A stretch of 53,184 nt of DNA from Phycisphaerales bacterium (GTDB taxonomy: Bacteria; Planctomycetota; Phycisphaerae; Phycisphaerales; SM1A02). Position 1 is the stretch's first letter. Every line of letters starts with the position of its first letter. The position numbers and the translations under genes were made by a program. The stretch lies in the NCBI GenBank assembly GCA_022447205.1, contig JAKVBQ010000022.1, positions 1 to 53,184 of the forward strand, written 5' to 3'. The notes beneath the pieces are model-generated. The model searched no databases and was not told the origin of the DNA. It saw only the letters and a program-made list of their open reading frames with translations. Below, piece by piece: positions 44,403 through 52,504 of this stretch.

Positions 44403-45191
44403 ATGCAGCACTTCGTCATCGGGGACATCCACGGCTGCGGAGAGGAATTCGGCTGGCTCCTCGGGGCGATCGATCGAATCCTCGAACCGGAGGACACCCA
44501 CCTCGTTCTCCTCGGTGATCACCTCGCGAAGGGACCTCGGCCCGATCTGGTGATTCGCAAGATCATCGACCGACGACATCTCGGCGGCAGGGTGACCCTG
44601 CTGTGCGGGAACCATGAACTTCGCTTCCTCGAGGCGATCGGTCGGCTCGGAACAGGCATCGCTCACCCGAAGCTCCCGAGGTCGGATCGGGAGACGATCG
44701 AACTCCTCGAGAAGGCGCAGCTTTTCGAACTCGCTGTCGAACTGATGGAGGAGGCGGCCCGCACCATCCAGTACACCATGGTCTCCGCCTGCGGGCTCTG
44801 GACGGTGGTGCACGGTGGGATCGACCCGGATGAGGGGCTCGACGGGACCTCCGATCACGACAAGATCCACATGAAGACCCGACGCGGCGAGCCGAACTGG
44901 TGGGACCGGTACGACGGCTCGGACGGCCTGATCATCTGCGGACACAAGCCGCTGCCCGAGCCGGTGCTTCGCCGCGACTGCCGGGACCGCCCCACCGCGA
45001 TCAACCTCGACACCGGATGCATCTACGGTGGACACCTCACCGCGTACCACGTCGAAGGCGACCGCCTGCTCCAGGTCCGGTCCCTGCAACCGATCGATCG
45101 GGAACGAATCGAGTTCGCGGTCAGCCCGACGGTGGCACCCAGCGAAGCGCCAGCGGCATGGGACGCCCGCGGCCGAACGTACGCGAGCTGA
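44403..45191 (+). CDS. Calcineurin-like metallophosphatase (PPP/ApaH-type)
   Basis: 262 residues. Two-metal site motifs are in order: GDIHG (7-11), GDHLAKGP (variant of GDxxDRGP), GNHE, VVHGG, GHKP and the closing LDTGCIYGG. The pattern is that of bacterial serine/threonine phosphatases and diadenosine-tetraphosphate hydrolases, which cannot be separated here. The Asp-Arg of GDxxDRGP is replaced by Ala-Lys. ATG 44403 begins directly at the catalytic fold; the in-frame region upstream codes for a basic stretch and is probably leader. The last 71 nt overlap the end of the convergent nadE gene. Confidence 0.8.
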   Translation: MQHFVIGDIHGCGEEFGWLLGAIDRILEPEDTHLVLLGDHLAKGPRPDLVIRKIIDRRHLGGRVTLLCGNHELRFLEAIGRLGTGIAHPKLPRSDRETIELLEKAQLFELAVELMEEAARTIQYTMVSACGLWTVVHGGIDPDEGLDGTSDHDKIHMKTRRGEPNWWDRYDGSDGLIICGHKPLPEPVLRRDCRDRPTAINLDTGCIYGGHLTAYHVEGDRLLQVRSLQPIDRERIEFAVSPTVAPSEAPAAWDARGRTYAS

Positions 45192-46782
45192 CCTTCAGGA
45201 CGATCGCCGCCTGGTGTCGCTTGTACTCGTTCCGATCCAGCTGGACGACCCAGTGCGCGACCACGTCATGATCGAGTCCGGTCAGGCGGACGATCGAATC
45301 GACCGAACGTTCCTCCTCGACACGAAGCCGGACGATCCGATCGAGATCCTCGTAGGGAGGCAGCGAGTCGCTGTCCTTCTGATCCGGTCGCAGTTCGGCG
45401 GAGGGTGGTTTCTCGATCGAGGAGACCGGGATCGGCGCACGATCGAATCCGGCGCGCTCGGGGTGCCGGTTCAACCAGCGGGCCAGTGCGTAGACCTGGG
45501 TCTTCAGGACGTCACCGATGACCGCGACCCCCCCGCACATGTCCCCGTAGAGGGTGCAGTAGCCGACCGCCATCTCCGACTTGTTGCCGGTGGGCAGCAC
45601 CATCGCCCCGGTGTCGTTCGAGAAGCCCATCAGCAGGAGCCCGCGCAATCGAGCCTGGATGTTCTCGTCGGCCACGCCTCCGAAGTCACCGAGGATCGGT
45701 TCGAGTTCCGACCGCACCCCGGCATGGAGATCACTGATCGAGATCTCCCGCGCGGCGGCGAGACCGAGGTTCGCCGCGAGTTCGCGGGCATCGACCAGGG
45801 AGGACTCCGAGGAATGGATCGAGGGCATGAGAAGTCCGGTCACCCGGTCCGGGCCGAGTGCGGCAGCGGCCACCGCGGCGACCACTGCGGAATCGATCCC
45901 ACCGGAGAGGCCGATCGCGGCGCTTCGCTGACCGGTCTTGCGGCAGTAGTCGGCCAGTCCGAGCCGGAGGGCGTGGAAGAGATCCTCCTCCTCCTCGACA
46001 TGGCACGGTTCGCAGGTGGAGTCACCCTCGAGATCGACGACCGCGACGTCACTCGCCCAGTCGAGGCATCGATGTCGGATCCGGCCGTCGGCACGGACCA
46101 CCATCGAGCCACCCGAGAAGACGACGTCGTCATTGCCACCGACCTGGTTCACCGAGACCACGTCGGCATCGAGCTGACCGGCGACGGCGGCCAGTCGTTC
46201 CTGGTGCAGGGCGCGCTTCCCGAGGACGAACGGCGACGCGCTCGAGACCACCAGGAGGTCGCATCCGTCTTCATGGATGGACGCGATCGGATCTTCCGCA
46301 TACCCGCGACCGAAGGCGACGTCCTCCGCACGCCAGAAGTCCTCGCAGATCAGGACCGCGACCCGCCGCCCCCGATGCTCGAAGGTGAAGGGCGCATCAC
46401 CGGGTGCGAAGTGGCGGAGTTCGTCGAAGACGTCGTAGGTCGGCAGCAGTCGCTTGTCGAACCACTGTTCGACGACGCCCCCGCGGCACAGTGCGACCGA
46501 GTTGCGCAGGGTTCCGTCCCCGGCGCGGCGCGGTGCACCGACCAGGGCGGCCAGTCCTTCGGGCAGGTCGGTCGCGAGTCGCGCCACCGCGGACTCGCAC
46601 GCCTCGACGACATCTTCTCGAAGGAGGAGGTCACGCGGGGGATAGCCGAGGAGCCCCAGCTCCCCACCGACGACCAGTTCCGCGCCGGCCTCCGCCGCGG
46701 AGCGTGCCGCGACGAGGGTGTCCTCGAGATTCGACTCGAGGTCGCCGACCAGCGGATTGAGTTGAAGCAGTCCGACGCGCAT
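45121..46782 (-). CDS. nadE: Glutamine-dependent NAD+ synthetase
   Basis: 553 residues. An N-terminal nitrilase-type glutaminase domain has the triad Glu41 (GGELGLLGYP), Lys110 (WFDKRLLP) and Cys146 (LICEDFW). The C-terminal synthetase domain has the PP-loop LSGGIDSAVVAA, LPTGNKSEMAVGY and a KRHQAAIVLKVSSRTFG ending. It converts deamido-NAD to NAD with ATP and ammonia from Gln. ATG 46782 (MRVGLLQLNP) is at the conserved N-terminus. TACGCT stands 10 nt upstream. The C-terminal nine residues are coded in the overlap with the phosphatase gene. Confidence 0.95.
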   Translation of the reverse strand: MRVGLLQLNPLVGDLESNLEDTLVAARSAAEAGAELVVGGELGLLGYPPRDLLLREDVVEACESAVARLATDLPEGLAALVGAPRRAGDGTLRNSVALCRGGVVEQWFDKRLLPTYDVFDELRHFAPGDAPFTFEHRGRRVAVLICEDFWRAEDVAFGRGYAEDPIASIHEDGCDLLVVSSASPFVLGKRALHQERLAAVAGQLDADVVSVNQVGGNDDVVFSGGSMVVRADGRIRHRCLDWASDVAVVDLEGDSTCEPCHVEEEEDLFHALRLGLADYCRKTGQRSAAIGLSGGIDSAVVAAVAAAALGPDRVTGLLMPSIHSSESSLVDARELAANLGLAAAREISISDLHAGVRSELEPILGDFGGVADENIQARLRGLLLMGFSNDTGAMVLPTGNKSEMAVGYCTLYGDMCGGVAVIGDVLKTQVYALARWLNRHPERAGFDRAPIPVSSIEKPPSAELRPDQKDSDSLPPYEDLDRIVRLRVEEERSVDSIVRLTGLDHDVVAHWVVQLDRNEYKRHQAAIVLKVSSRTFGRGRPMPLALRWVPPSG

Positions 46783-46851
46783 CAGGAAGCGAAGCGTACC
46801 GCAAGCGCTCGAAGAGAAACAGGGGCAGCGGACCGCCCCGTCAATGAAGAA

Positions 46852-46886
46852 CCCCGGCACCACCCGTCAGGCGGGTGATGCCGGGG
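46852..46886 (-). terminator. Terminator hairpin behind the HTH-receiver gene
   Basis: CCCCGGCA (46852-46859) pairs with TGCCGGGG (46879-46886), and CACCCG with CGGGTG inside, separated by one C-A mismatch, around a TCAGG loop. On the minus strand it is followed by TTCTTCATT. It lies between the regulator's stop (46980) and the nadE start. Confidence 0.6.
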
Positions 46887-46979
46887 TACCGGCGTGCTCC
46901 CTCCGCACGCCGATGCTGGCCTGACTCGCGGTTGCCCTCCCTGGCCTGCGCGAGTGAAGCCGTCGATCGGAACCGTCCA

Positions 46980-47573
46980 TCAGAAGAGGACGGAATTGAC
47001 CTCTTCGAGCGACTCGATCACCTGGCGGACGGTGAACGGCTTGCGAAGCACGCCGTCGAACCCGCGAGTGCCCATCTGGGCGATCTGTCCCTCGGTGAGT
47101 CGCGAGGTGACCGCGACCATCCGGATCCCCTGCAGTTCGTCGCATTCCCGCAACGATGAGCAGATCGAATCGGCCTGGTCACCGGCCATGTCGACGTCGA
47201 AGAGGATCACGTGGGGCCGGAAACGTTCACACTCGAGACCAGCCTCGAAGAGGTTGGTGCTGATGTGCACGTCGTAGTCGGCCTCCTCGGCCAGGACGCG
47301 CTGGAGGGTCGAACCCACCTGCTCGTCGAAGTCGACCACGAGAACCCTGGGTCGGCCGCTCATCAACCCGTCCATCGGGATGTTGTGCAGCTTCATGAAG
47401 GTCATGAGATTGGCGACGGGGATGCGTCGGTCCTTGGAGCCCGGAATCCGGTAGCCCTCGAGCTGGCCGGAGTCGAACCACTTGCTGACCGTCCTGCTTG
47501 CCACGTTGCAGATCTTGGCGACCTCGCCGGTGGTCAGGACATCCTTTTCGTTGAAGCCGTTGTTGTCACGCAT
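46980..47573 (-). CDS. HTH (excisionase/BldC-like) - receiver regulator
   Basis: 197 residues. Residues 10-64 form a winged HTH of the excisionase/BldC type (VLTTGEVAKICNVASRTVSKWFDSG). Residues 76-195 form a response-regulator receiver with Asp81 and Asp83 in the acid pocket, phospho-acceptor Asp126 (ILFDVDM), Thr156 and Lys178 (RKPF). All residues needed for phosphorylation are present, although a Phe lies between the two acid-pocket Asp. The order is the reverse of ordinary response regulators. No histidine kinase is encoded nearby. GAGGA stands 8 nt before the ATG. Confidence 0.82.
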   Translation of the reverse strand: MRDNNGFNEKDVLTTGEVAKICNVASRTVSKWFDSGQLEGYRIPGSKDRRIPVANLMTFMKLHNIPMDGLMSGRPRVLVVDFDEQVGSTLQRVLAEEADYDVHISTNLFEAGLECERFRPHVILFDVDMAGDQADSICSSLRECDELQGIRMVAVTSRLTEGQIAQMGTRGFDGVLRKPFTVRQVIESLEEVNSVLF

Positions 47574-47790
47574 GGTGTGAATCCTCGAATACTGAACAGG
47601 GAAGGACGCTCCCCTCGCTCACCCCTGATCGGCGTTCCGAGGGGGCGAGTTAATCCAGTCCTGCGGATCAGGCATTTCTTCCCGGTCGATTGAGGTGTTC
47701 ACCCCATGCCGGTCAGCCCTTATCGGGCACTGCCCCCCCGTGAGGCGCGAAGGGTCGGACATCACGCAAACGGGGTCGCTGTTCGAAGAC
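47574..47790. other. Gap between the regulator gene and the pckA terminator
   Basis: About 217 nt with no gene seen. It should hold the promoter of the HTH-receiver gene on the minus strand. A plus-strand open frame entering here from 47695 runs into the pckA terminator and is not considered real. Confidence 0.4.
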
Positions 47791-47827
47791 TCAAAAAACA
47801 ACGAGCCCCGGCTGTCGCCGGGGCTCG
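47791..47827 (-). terminator. Rho-independent terminator of pckA
   Basis: CGAGCCCCGGC (47802-47812) pairs with GCCGGGGCTCG (47817-47827) around a 4-nt loop. On the minus strand it is followed by TTGTTTTTTG. It is 49 nt past the pckA stop and is the clearest intrinsic terminator in the window. Confidence 0.9.
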
Positions 47828-47875
47828 CATCCATCGAACGGCTCGGTGTTCGACTGGTGATCATGATATCGGATA

Positions 47876-49456
47876 TCAGGCGTTCGGACCTGCCGAACGG
47901 ACTTCATCGGTCAAGTCATATTTGCCGTCATTGGCCTTGAACCGGGACGCCAGATCCCGCGCCTTGGCCTCGTAGGCGGCCTTGTCGGCCCAGGTGTTGA
48001 TCGGATCGAGCACCTCGGAGGGCACGCCATCAACGCCTGAAGGCATGTGAAGGCCGAAAATCGGGTGCTGGACGGTCTCGGACTGCCGCAGGGAACCATC
48101 GAGGATGCCCCGGACGAATGCCCTGGTCCAGGGCAGGCTGAAGCGGGAGCCGACCCCGTAGGGGCCGCCGGTCCAACCGGTGTTCAGGAGCCAGACGTCT
48201 GCATCATGCTCCTCGATGCGCTTGGAGAGCCATTCCGCGTAGACCATCGGGGGTCGGGGCAGGAATGGTCCGCCGAAGCAGGGCGAGAAGCTGGGCTGGG
48301 GTTCGGTGACCCCTGCCTCGGTGCCCGCGAGCTTCGAGGTGTAGCCGTTGACGAAGTAGTACATCGCCTGTTCACGGGTGAGCTTGCTGACCGGCGGCAG
48401 GACGCCGAAGGCGTCGGCGGTCAGGAAGATGACGTTCTTCGGATGTCCCCCCATCGAGGGGATCTGCGCGTCGTCGATGAAGCTGACCGGGTAGGTGACC
48501 CGGGTGTTCTCCGTCTTCGAGCCGTCGTCGTAGTCGGGAACGGTCTGTTCGTCGAGGACCACGTTCTCGAGGACGCTGCCGAAGCGGATCGCGTTCCAGA
48601 TCTCCGGTTCGCCCTCTTCGGTGAGCTTGATGCACTTCGCGTAGCAGCCGCCCTCGATGTTGAAGACGCCGTCCTCGGACCAGCCGTGCTCGTCGTCACC
48701 GATCAGTCTGCGTTCCGGATCGGCGGAGAGCGTGGTCTTGCCGGTGCCGGAGAGGCCGAAGAAGAGCGCGACGTTCTCGGGATCGTTCTTGTCGATGTTC
48801 GAGGAGCAGTGCATCGGGAAGACGCCGAGATCCGGCAGGTCGTAGTTCATCGCGTAGAAGATCGACTTCTTCATCTCGCCCGCGTAGCGGGTGCCGATGA
48901 TGATCACCTTGCGCTGCTCGAGGCTCTGGATGATGGCGAGCCCGTTCTTCACGCCGTAGGCCTCGGGGTCGTCGATCTTGAGGTTGCAGGCGTTGTAGAT
49001 GACCCAGTCCGGTTCGAAGCTGTCGAGTTCCGACTGGTCCGCGTTGATGAAGAGGGTCTTGGCGAAGAGGTTGTGCCAGGCTTCCTCGGTGAAGACGGAG
49101 ACCTTCAGGCGGTACTTGGGGTCGGCTCCGGCCTGTCCGTCGAACCGGAAGAGTTCATCGCGGGTGCGGAGATGGTCGAGCGCAAGCTGTTCGAGCTTGG
49201 CGAAGTTCTCCGGCGAGATCGGCTGGTTGACCTTGCCCCAGTCGATGTTGTCGTGAACGCCCGGGGTGTCCTCGAGGAACTTGTCGCCGGGGCTGCGGCC
49301 GGTCCGCTCACCGGTGTCGCACATCAGTGCGCCGTTGGCGGCAAGGACACCTTCGCCCCGCTTGATGACCGACTCGAAGAGCCGGGGCACAGGGAGGTTT
49401 CGGTGGATCTGGACGCCGCCGAGGTCGGCGACTCTTGACTCGGATGCGGTGGTCAT
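47876..49456 (-). CDS. pckA: ATP-dependent phosphoenolpyruvate carboxykinase
   Basis: 526 residues. It converts oxaloacetate and ATP to PEP, CO2 and ADP, opening gluconeogenesis. The kinase-1a P-loop GLSGTGKTTLS and kinase-2 IGDDEHGW are intact. So are RTGRSPGDKF (substrate Arg), the metal-binding His in FPMHCSSN, and NTGWTGGPYG near the C-terminus. These mark the ATP-type. ATG 49456 (MTTASESRV) is the conserved N-terminus; the open frame continues upstream only because it runs through the antisense of tRNA-His. A strong terminator follows. Confidence 0.95.
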   Translation of the reverse strand: MTTASESRVADLGGVQIHRNLPVPRLFESVIKRGEGVLAANGALMCDTGERTGRSPGDKFLEDTPGVHDNIDWGKVNQPISPENFAKLEQLALDHLRTRDELFRFDGQAGADPKYRLKVSVFTEEAWHNLFAKTLFINADQSELDSFEPDWVIYNACNLKIDDPEAYGVKNGLAIIQSLEQRKVIIIGTRYAGEMKKSIFYAMNYDLPDLGVFPMHCSSNIDKNDPENVALFFGLSGTGKTTLSADPERRLIGDDEHGWSEDGVFNIEGGCYAKCIKLTEEGEPEIWNAIRFGSVLENVVLDEQTVPDYDDGSKTENTRVTYPVSFIDDAQIPSMGGHPKNVIFLTADAFGVLPPVSKLTREQAMYYFVNGYTSKLAGTEAGVTEPQPSFSPCFGGPFLPRPPMVYAEWLSKRIEEHDADVWLLNTGWTGGPYGVGSRFSLPWTRAFVRGILDGSLRQSETVQHPIFGLHMPSGVDGVPSEVLDPINTWADKAAYEAKARDLASRFKANDGKYDLTDEVRSAGPNA

Positions 49457-49575
49457 CTCGGGGGGTTCCGTTCGTTGCGGGGCAAAAGGAAGATTGTACC
49501 CGAACCTCAATCGGCACAGCCCCCTCCAATTCAGGAAAGTATGCGAACTGATGGCGGAAATCCATGCCCCACCCG

Positions 49576-49604
49576 TTGCTGGAAAGGCGGGTTCAGCGTA
49601 CGCT
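49576..49604 (+). promoter_or_regulatory. Sigma-70-like promoter of tRNA-His
   Basis: TTGCTG (49576-49581), a 17-nt spacer and TACGCT (49599-49604). Transcription would start about 7 nt further on, just before the mature tRNA 5' end at 49618. Confidence 0.6.
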
Positions 49605-49617
49605 CCCGGGTTCATGC

Positions 49618-49691
49618 GGCGGCCGTAGCTCAGTTGGTAGAGCACCTGGTTGTGGTCCAGGATGTCGCGGGTTCGAGCCCCGTCGGTCGCC
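49618..49691 (+). tRNA. tRNA-His (anticodon GTG)
   Basis: Acceptor GCGGCCG (49619-49625) pairs with CGGTCGC (49684-49690) with one G-T. G at 49618 pairs with C at 49691, giving the G-1:C73 pair special to tRNA-His. The anticodon arm is CCTGG-TTGTGGT-CCAGG with GTG at 49652-49654. T arm GCGGG-TTCGAGC-CCCGT. CCA not encoded. Confidence 0.95.
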
Positions 49692-49706
49692 CGTTCCAGA
49701 CGAGCC

Positions 49707-49733
49707 AGGGGCACCCGCAAGGGTGCCCCTTGT
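49707..49733 (+). terminator. Terminator of tRNA-His
   Basis: AGGGGCACCC (49707-49716), loop GCAA, GGGTGCCCCT (49721-49730), then TGTT. A perfect 10-bp stem 15 nt after the tRNA. Confidence 0.75.
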
Positions 49734-49782
49734 TCATGGACCGCTCATGGACCGCTCTGTCTGGACGAGAGCGGCTTCTTTA

Positions 49783-50679
49783 TCAAACCCCGCGCCCGGC
49801 AGCCTCGTCGGAGGGCGCCCCGCCCGCGCTCACCCGCCCCCACCGCACGCCACACTCCGGACAGCAGGGCCCGCTCTCGGGATGCCGCTGGTAGCCGCAG
49901 ATCAGGCAATGGTCGAGCCGGACCCCCGGGGGTCCCCCCCGTCGCCGATGCCAGAGCAGGATCGCCCCCGGTCCGGTGAGGGTGAGGAGGGCCGCCATCG
50001 AGAAGCACACCGCCCAGAGGCTGGGCAGGGCGCACCAGCAGTCGAATCGTCTGCGGACGATCAGGTAGAGCGGCAGGGCGACCGCCAGCTCGATGAAGCT
50101 GCCGATGAGGAGCCAGCGGATCGCCTTGCTCAACCAGGTGTTCGGCTGGCTCCGCATCGCATGGAACAACGCCCAGGTCCAACCGATCCAGGTGCAGATC
50201 ATGAGGCCGAACGCCACCAGCCAGAGCCAGGAGGTCAGGTCGTCGACGGTCTGGTCCGCCTGTGCCTCCGGGTCGTAGCCGCCGCTCGGCGCGACGATCT
50301 CGAGCGCGTACGGCAGCCGGGGCAGTTCCGCCATCAGGCTGAAGAAGCCTCCGACCAGGAACGCCCAGAGCAAGCCGGCGAGGACCGCCGCGTACCAGGG
50401 TCTGCGTGGCCTGCCGTTCTTCTTGAGCGGCCTGGCCAGCGGCAGGATCAGCAGGTACTGCATGAGGACGATGACCGCGGCCGGGATCCAGATGAGGTAG
50501 ACGACCTCGTCGTTCCGTGGGAACGGGGTGAGGATGTCCAGGAAGGACTGGAGGTCCGGGGTGTCGTCCGACAGCAGGTAGATCGCCGCCGACAGGATGA
50601 CCACCACCACCACCCAGGCCAGCACCGCGACGAGGACCTGGCTGGCGAGCCTCCGTGGTTGGAATCGGCGTGCGGCCAT
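49783..50679 (-). CDS. Multi-pass membrane protein with C-terminal zinc ribbon
   Basis: 298 residues. About six hydrophobic helices (near 13-35, 60-80, 95-120, 150-172, 190-208, 220-243) are followed by a basic stretch. A four-Cys zinc-ribbon motif CLICGYQRHPESGPCCPECG (about 259-278) closes the domain, and a short low-complexity tail follows. Membrane proteins ending in CxxCGY...CPECG are common in Phycisphaerae; function is unknown. The start ATG 50679 has TAGACT 6 nt upstream and no ribosome site. Divergent from the nitrilase gene, with 54 bp between starts. Confidence 0.72.
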   Translation of the reverse strand: MAARRFQPRRLASQVLVAVLAWVVVVVILSAAIYLLSDDTPDLQSFLDILTPFPRNDEVVYLIWIPAAVIVLMQYLLILPLARPLKKNGRPRRPWYAAVLAGLLWAFLVGGFFSLMAELPRLPYALEIVAPSGGYDPEAQADQTVDDLTSWLWLVAFGLMICTWIGWTWALFHAMRSQPNTWLSKAIRWLLIGSFIELAVALPLYLIVRRRFDCWCALPSLWAVCFSMAALLTLTGPGAILLWHRRRGGPPGVRLDHCLICGYQRHPESGPCCPECGVRWGRVSAGGAPSDEAAGRGV

Positions 50680-50685
50680 GCGTGC

Positions 50686-50691
50686 AGTCTA
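50686..50691 (-). promoter_or_regulatory. TANNNT box before the zinc-ribbon membrane protein (leaderless)
   Basis: TAGACT on the minus strand, 6 nt (GCACGC) before the ATG at 50679. Confidence 0.5.
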
Positions 50692-50720
50692 GACCCTTCG
50701 CAGGAACGGGCCGGGAGCCG

Positions 50721-50726
50721 TATCCT
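50721..50726 (+). promoter_or_regulatory. TANNNT box before the nitrilase gene (leaderless)
   Basis: TATCCT ends 7 nt (TGTGTCC) before the ATG at 50734. Together with the opposite box at 50686-50691 it makes a very compact divergent promoter pair. Confidence 0.5.
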
Positions 50727-50733
50727 TGTGTCC

Positions 50734-51522
50734 ATGGAAATCGCACTCGTCCAGTACGACATCGCCTGGGAGGACAAGCCCACGAACCACGCCCGCATCG
50801 AGGCGATGCTGGAGGAGGCCTCGGTGCCGCCGGGAGCGTTCGTCCTGCTGCCGGAACTGGGGGACACCGGGTTCACGATGGATCTCGATGCCGCCACCGA
50901 GGTCGATTCGATCGAATGGGCGGTCTCGCTGGCCCGGCGCCGGGACTGGACGATCCAGGTCGGCCATGCGGAACCCAACCCGGACGGGCTGGGCCGCAAC
51001 TGCGCGACGATCGTCAGGCCCGACGGCACGGTCTGCGCCCCCTACCGCAAGATGTTCCCGATGACGATCCTCAAGGAGCACCATGCCTACGGTGCCGGCG
51101 ACGGGTTGGTCCTGGCCGATATCGGACCGGTCACCGTCGCACCGCTGATCTGCTACGACCTCCGGTTCCCGGAGCTCTGGCGCCTGGCCGCCCTCGAGGG
51201 CGCGGAGGTCTTCGCGATCGGCGCCTGCTGGCCGAAGGAGCGGACGGCGCACTGGCGCCACCTCCTCGTCTCCAGGGCCATGGAATGCCAGGCCTGGGTG
51301 CTCGGTTGCAACCGTATCGGAACCGACCCAAATCTAGAGTACATCGGGAGTTCCATTATCGTCGCCCCCGACGGGACGATCGTCGCGGACGGGGGCTCTG
51401 AACCCGGCGTGGTCCGTGCCGACATCGACCTCGCTGCGGGCCGGGAGTTCCGAGAACGATTCCCGGTCTTGAAGGATGCACGGCGCGAACTGCTGGGCTC
51501 GGTCCGAATCCATCGTTGCTGA
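50734..51522 (+). CDS. Carbon-nitrogen hydrolase (nitrilase superfamily, omega-amidase-like)
   Basis: 262 residues. The Glu-Lys-Cys triad is Glu41 (LLPELGDTGF), Lys106 (YRKMFP) and Cys140 (LICYDLRFPE). YDLRFPELWR and CNRIGTDPNLEYIGSS resemble the NIT2/YafV (omega-amidase, dGSH amidase) branch. That branch hydrolyses alpha-ketoglutaramate, ketosuccinamate or deaminated glutathione in metabolite repair. Cytoplasmic, no signal. The exact substrate is inferred only. Confidence 0.85.
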   Translation: MEIALVQYDIAWEDKPTNHARIEAMLEEASVPPGAFVLLPELGDTGFTMDLDAATEVDSIEWAVSLARRRDWTIQVGHAEPNPDGLGRNCATIVRPDGTVCAPYRKMFPMTILKEHHAYGAGDGLVLADIGPVTVAPLICYDLRFPELWRLAALEGAEVFAIGACWPKERTAHWRHLLVSRAMECQAWVLGCNRIGTDPNLEYIGSSIIVAPDGTIVADGGSEPGVVRADIDLAAGREFRERFPVLKDARRELLGSVRIHRC

Positions 51523-51530
51523 AAACACTT

Positions 51531-51604
51531 TGAATCAAGTGCCTCTTGTACGAAAGACTTGATTCATGAATTGGATTCTCGATGAAACACCGGATGTATC
51601 GAGA
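51531..51604. repeat. Two tandem inverted repeats in an AT-rich gap
   Basis: TGAATCAAGT (51531-51540) is the exact inverse of ACTTGATTCA (51557-51566), 16-nt spacer. TCTCGAT (51577-51583) is the inverse of ATCGAGA (51598-51604), 14-nt spacer. They follow the nitrilase stop by 8 nt and precede the sigma-like gene by about 125 nt. Either could be an operator; the first could also act as a terminator, though its stem is AT-rich and it has no T-run. Confidence 0.5.
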
Positions 51605-51729
51605 TAGGTCCTTCCGTTCGGGTGCGGGGCTCCGCTAGGATGCGACCATCGCAGGACGCGAGCGAACTCACCAGGCGACCGGATGACCCGTTCACCGTGA
51701 TTCGAGACACCAGCCGAGGAGACGGCACC

Positions 51730-52425
51730 ATGCCCACCAGGACCAACTGTTCACCGGAACGACATGGGCATGCGGGTGACAATTCGAACCGACCCGCGCC
51801 AGTTCGTGGGGAGAAAGGCAGTCGAAGCGCCGTGACCAGCGCATCAGTGACATTCAAGAAGAAGCGACTGTCCTCGATCGATCCTGAAGAGCTTGAATCA
51901 AGCATTCGCGAAGCGTATTTCGCCATCGCGTCCTGGGTCGCCATCCGATACGACGTCAAGATCGATGAAGTGATCGAGCACCTGAGGCGCGCCGGCGTGC
52001 ATTCCGCCGCGAGGCCCGGTTCCGCGGTCCATTACGTCGAGGACATCGTCCTCGCGGTCGCCGGTTGCAACGGCAACGCCCAGGCCTGGACCGACGCGGC
52101 CCAGATCTTCGACCTGACCCTGGTTCGTGCGTGCAGTCTCCGTCTTCCGGAGCAGGACGCCGTGGTCTACGTCCGTCGGTTCCTTGCCGACCTCGAGCGC
52201 GAGACGCTTGACCAGGAGATCATCCCGACTCGTCCCGAGGACTCGACCTACGACGACGAGCCCGCGGAGGGCGACGGTGGCCTTCGCGCCTACGCCGGTC
52301 TTCGACCGCTTCGAGTCTGGTTGACCGATCGTCTGCTCGCCCAGTTGGAGCGCGAGGTTCCCTCGATGCGCGTCCGCCTGGTGCCGACCGATAGTGTCGA
52401 CACGCTGCTTCGTCTCGCCGACTGA
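51730..52425 (+). CDS. Hypothetical protein with sigma-70 region 2-like domain
   Basis: 231 residues from ATG 51730, which has AGGAG 8 nt upstream. After a basic, disordered N-terminus, two helical sections follow. AWTDAAQIFDLTLVRACSLRL and DAVVYVRRFLADLERE, then GLRAYAGLRPLRVWLTDRLLAQ, recall region 2 of ECF sigma factors in order and spacing. No region 4 follows, and only a short C-terminus remains. The match is by eye and the core acidic residues are few, so this could be an unrelated helical protein. If related, it might bind core RNA polymerase or act as an anti-sigma decoy. Confidence 0.55.
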   Translation: MPTRTNCSPERHGHAGDNSNRPAPVRGEKGSRSAVTSASVTFKKKRLSSIDPEELESSIREAYFAIASWVAIRYDVKIDEVIEHLRRAGVHSAARPGSAVHYVEDIVLAVAGCNGNAQAWTDAAQIFDLTLVRACSLRLPEQDAVVYVRRFLADLERETLDQEIIPTRPEDSTYDDEPAEGDGGLRAYAGLRPLRVWLTDRLLAQLEREVPSMRVRLVPTDSVDTLLRLAD

Positions 52426-52449
52426 CCGGTTGACGGTCCCCCTTGCAGC

Positions 52450-52477
52450 TTGACACCGCCAGCGCAAACCATACGCT
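52450..52477 (+). promoter_or_regulatory. Promoter of tRNA-Phe
   Basis: TTGACA (52450-52455), 16-nt spacer, TACGCT (52472-52477). This leaves a short 5' leader before the mature tRNA at 52505. The -10 is identical to that of the tRNA-His promoter. Confidence 0.65.
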
Positions 52478-52504
52478 TGTGCCTTCGACCCATCGGGTCG
52501 GGTG

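Noticed and set aside
45028-46878. 616-codon plus-strand open frame
   Set aside because: Antisense to nadE, whose active-site motifs are certain.
47695-47940. Plus-strand small ORF between the regulator and pckA
   Set aside because: It runs through the pckA terminator stem and the 3' end of pckA, with no ribosome site.
48047-49438. 463-codon plus-strand open frame
   Set aside because: Antisense to pckA; no motif and an odd Val/Asp/Glu-rich composition.
49457-49720. N-terminal extension of PEP carboxykinase containing LERATDGARTRDI
   Set aside because: It is the antisense reading of tRNA-His and its surroundings; the conserved PckA start is at 49456.
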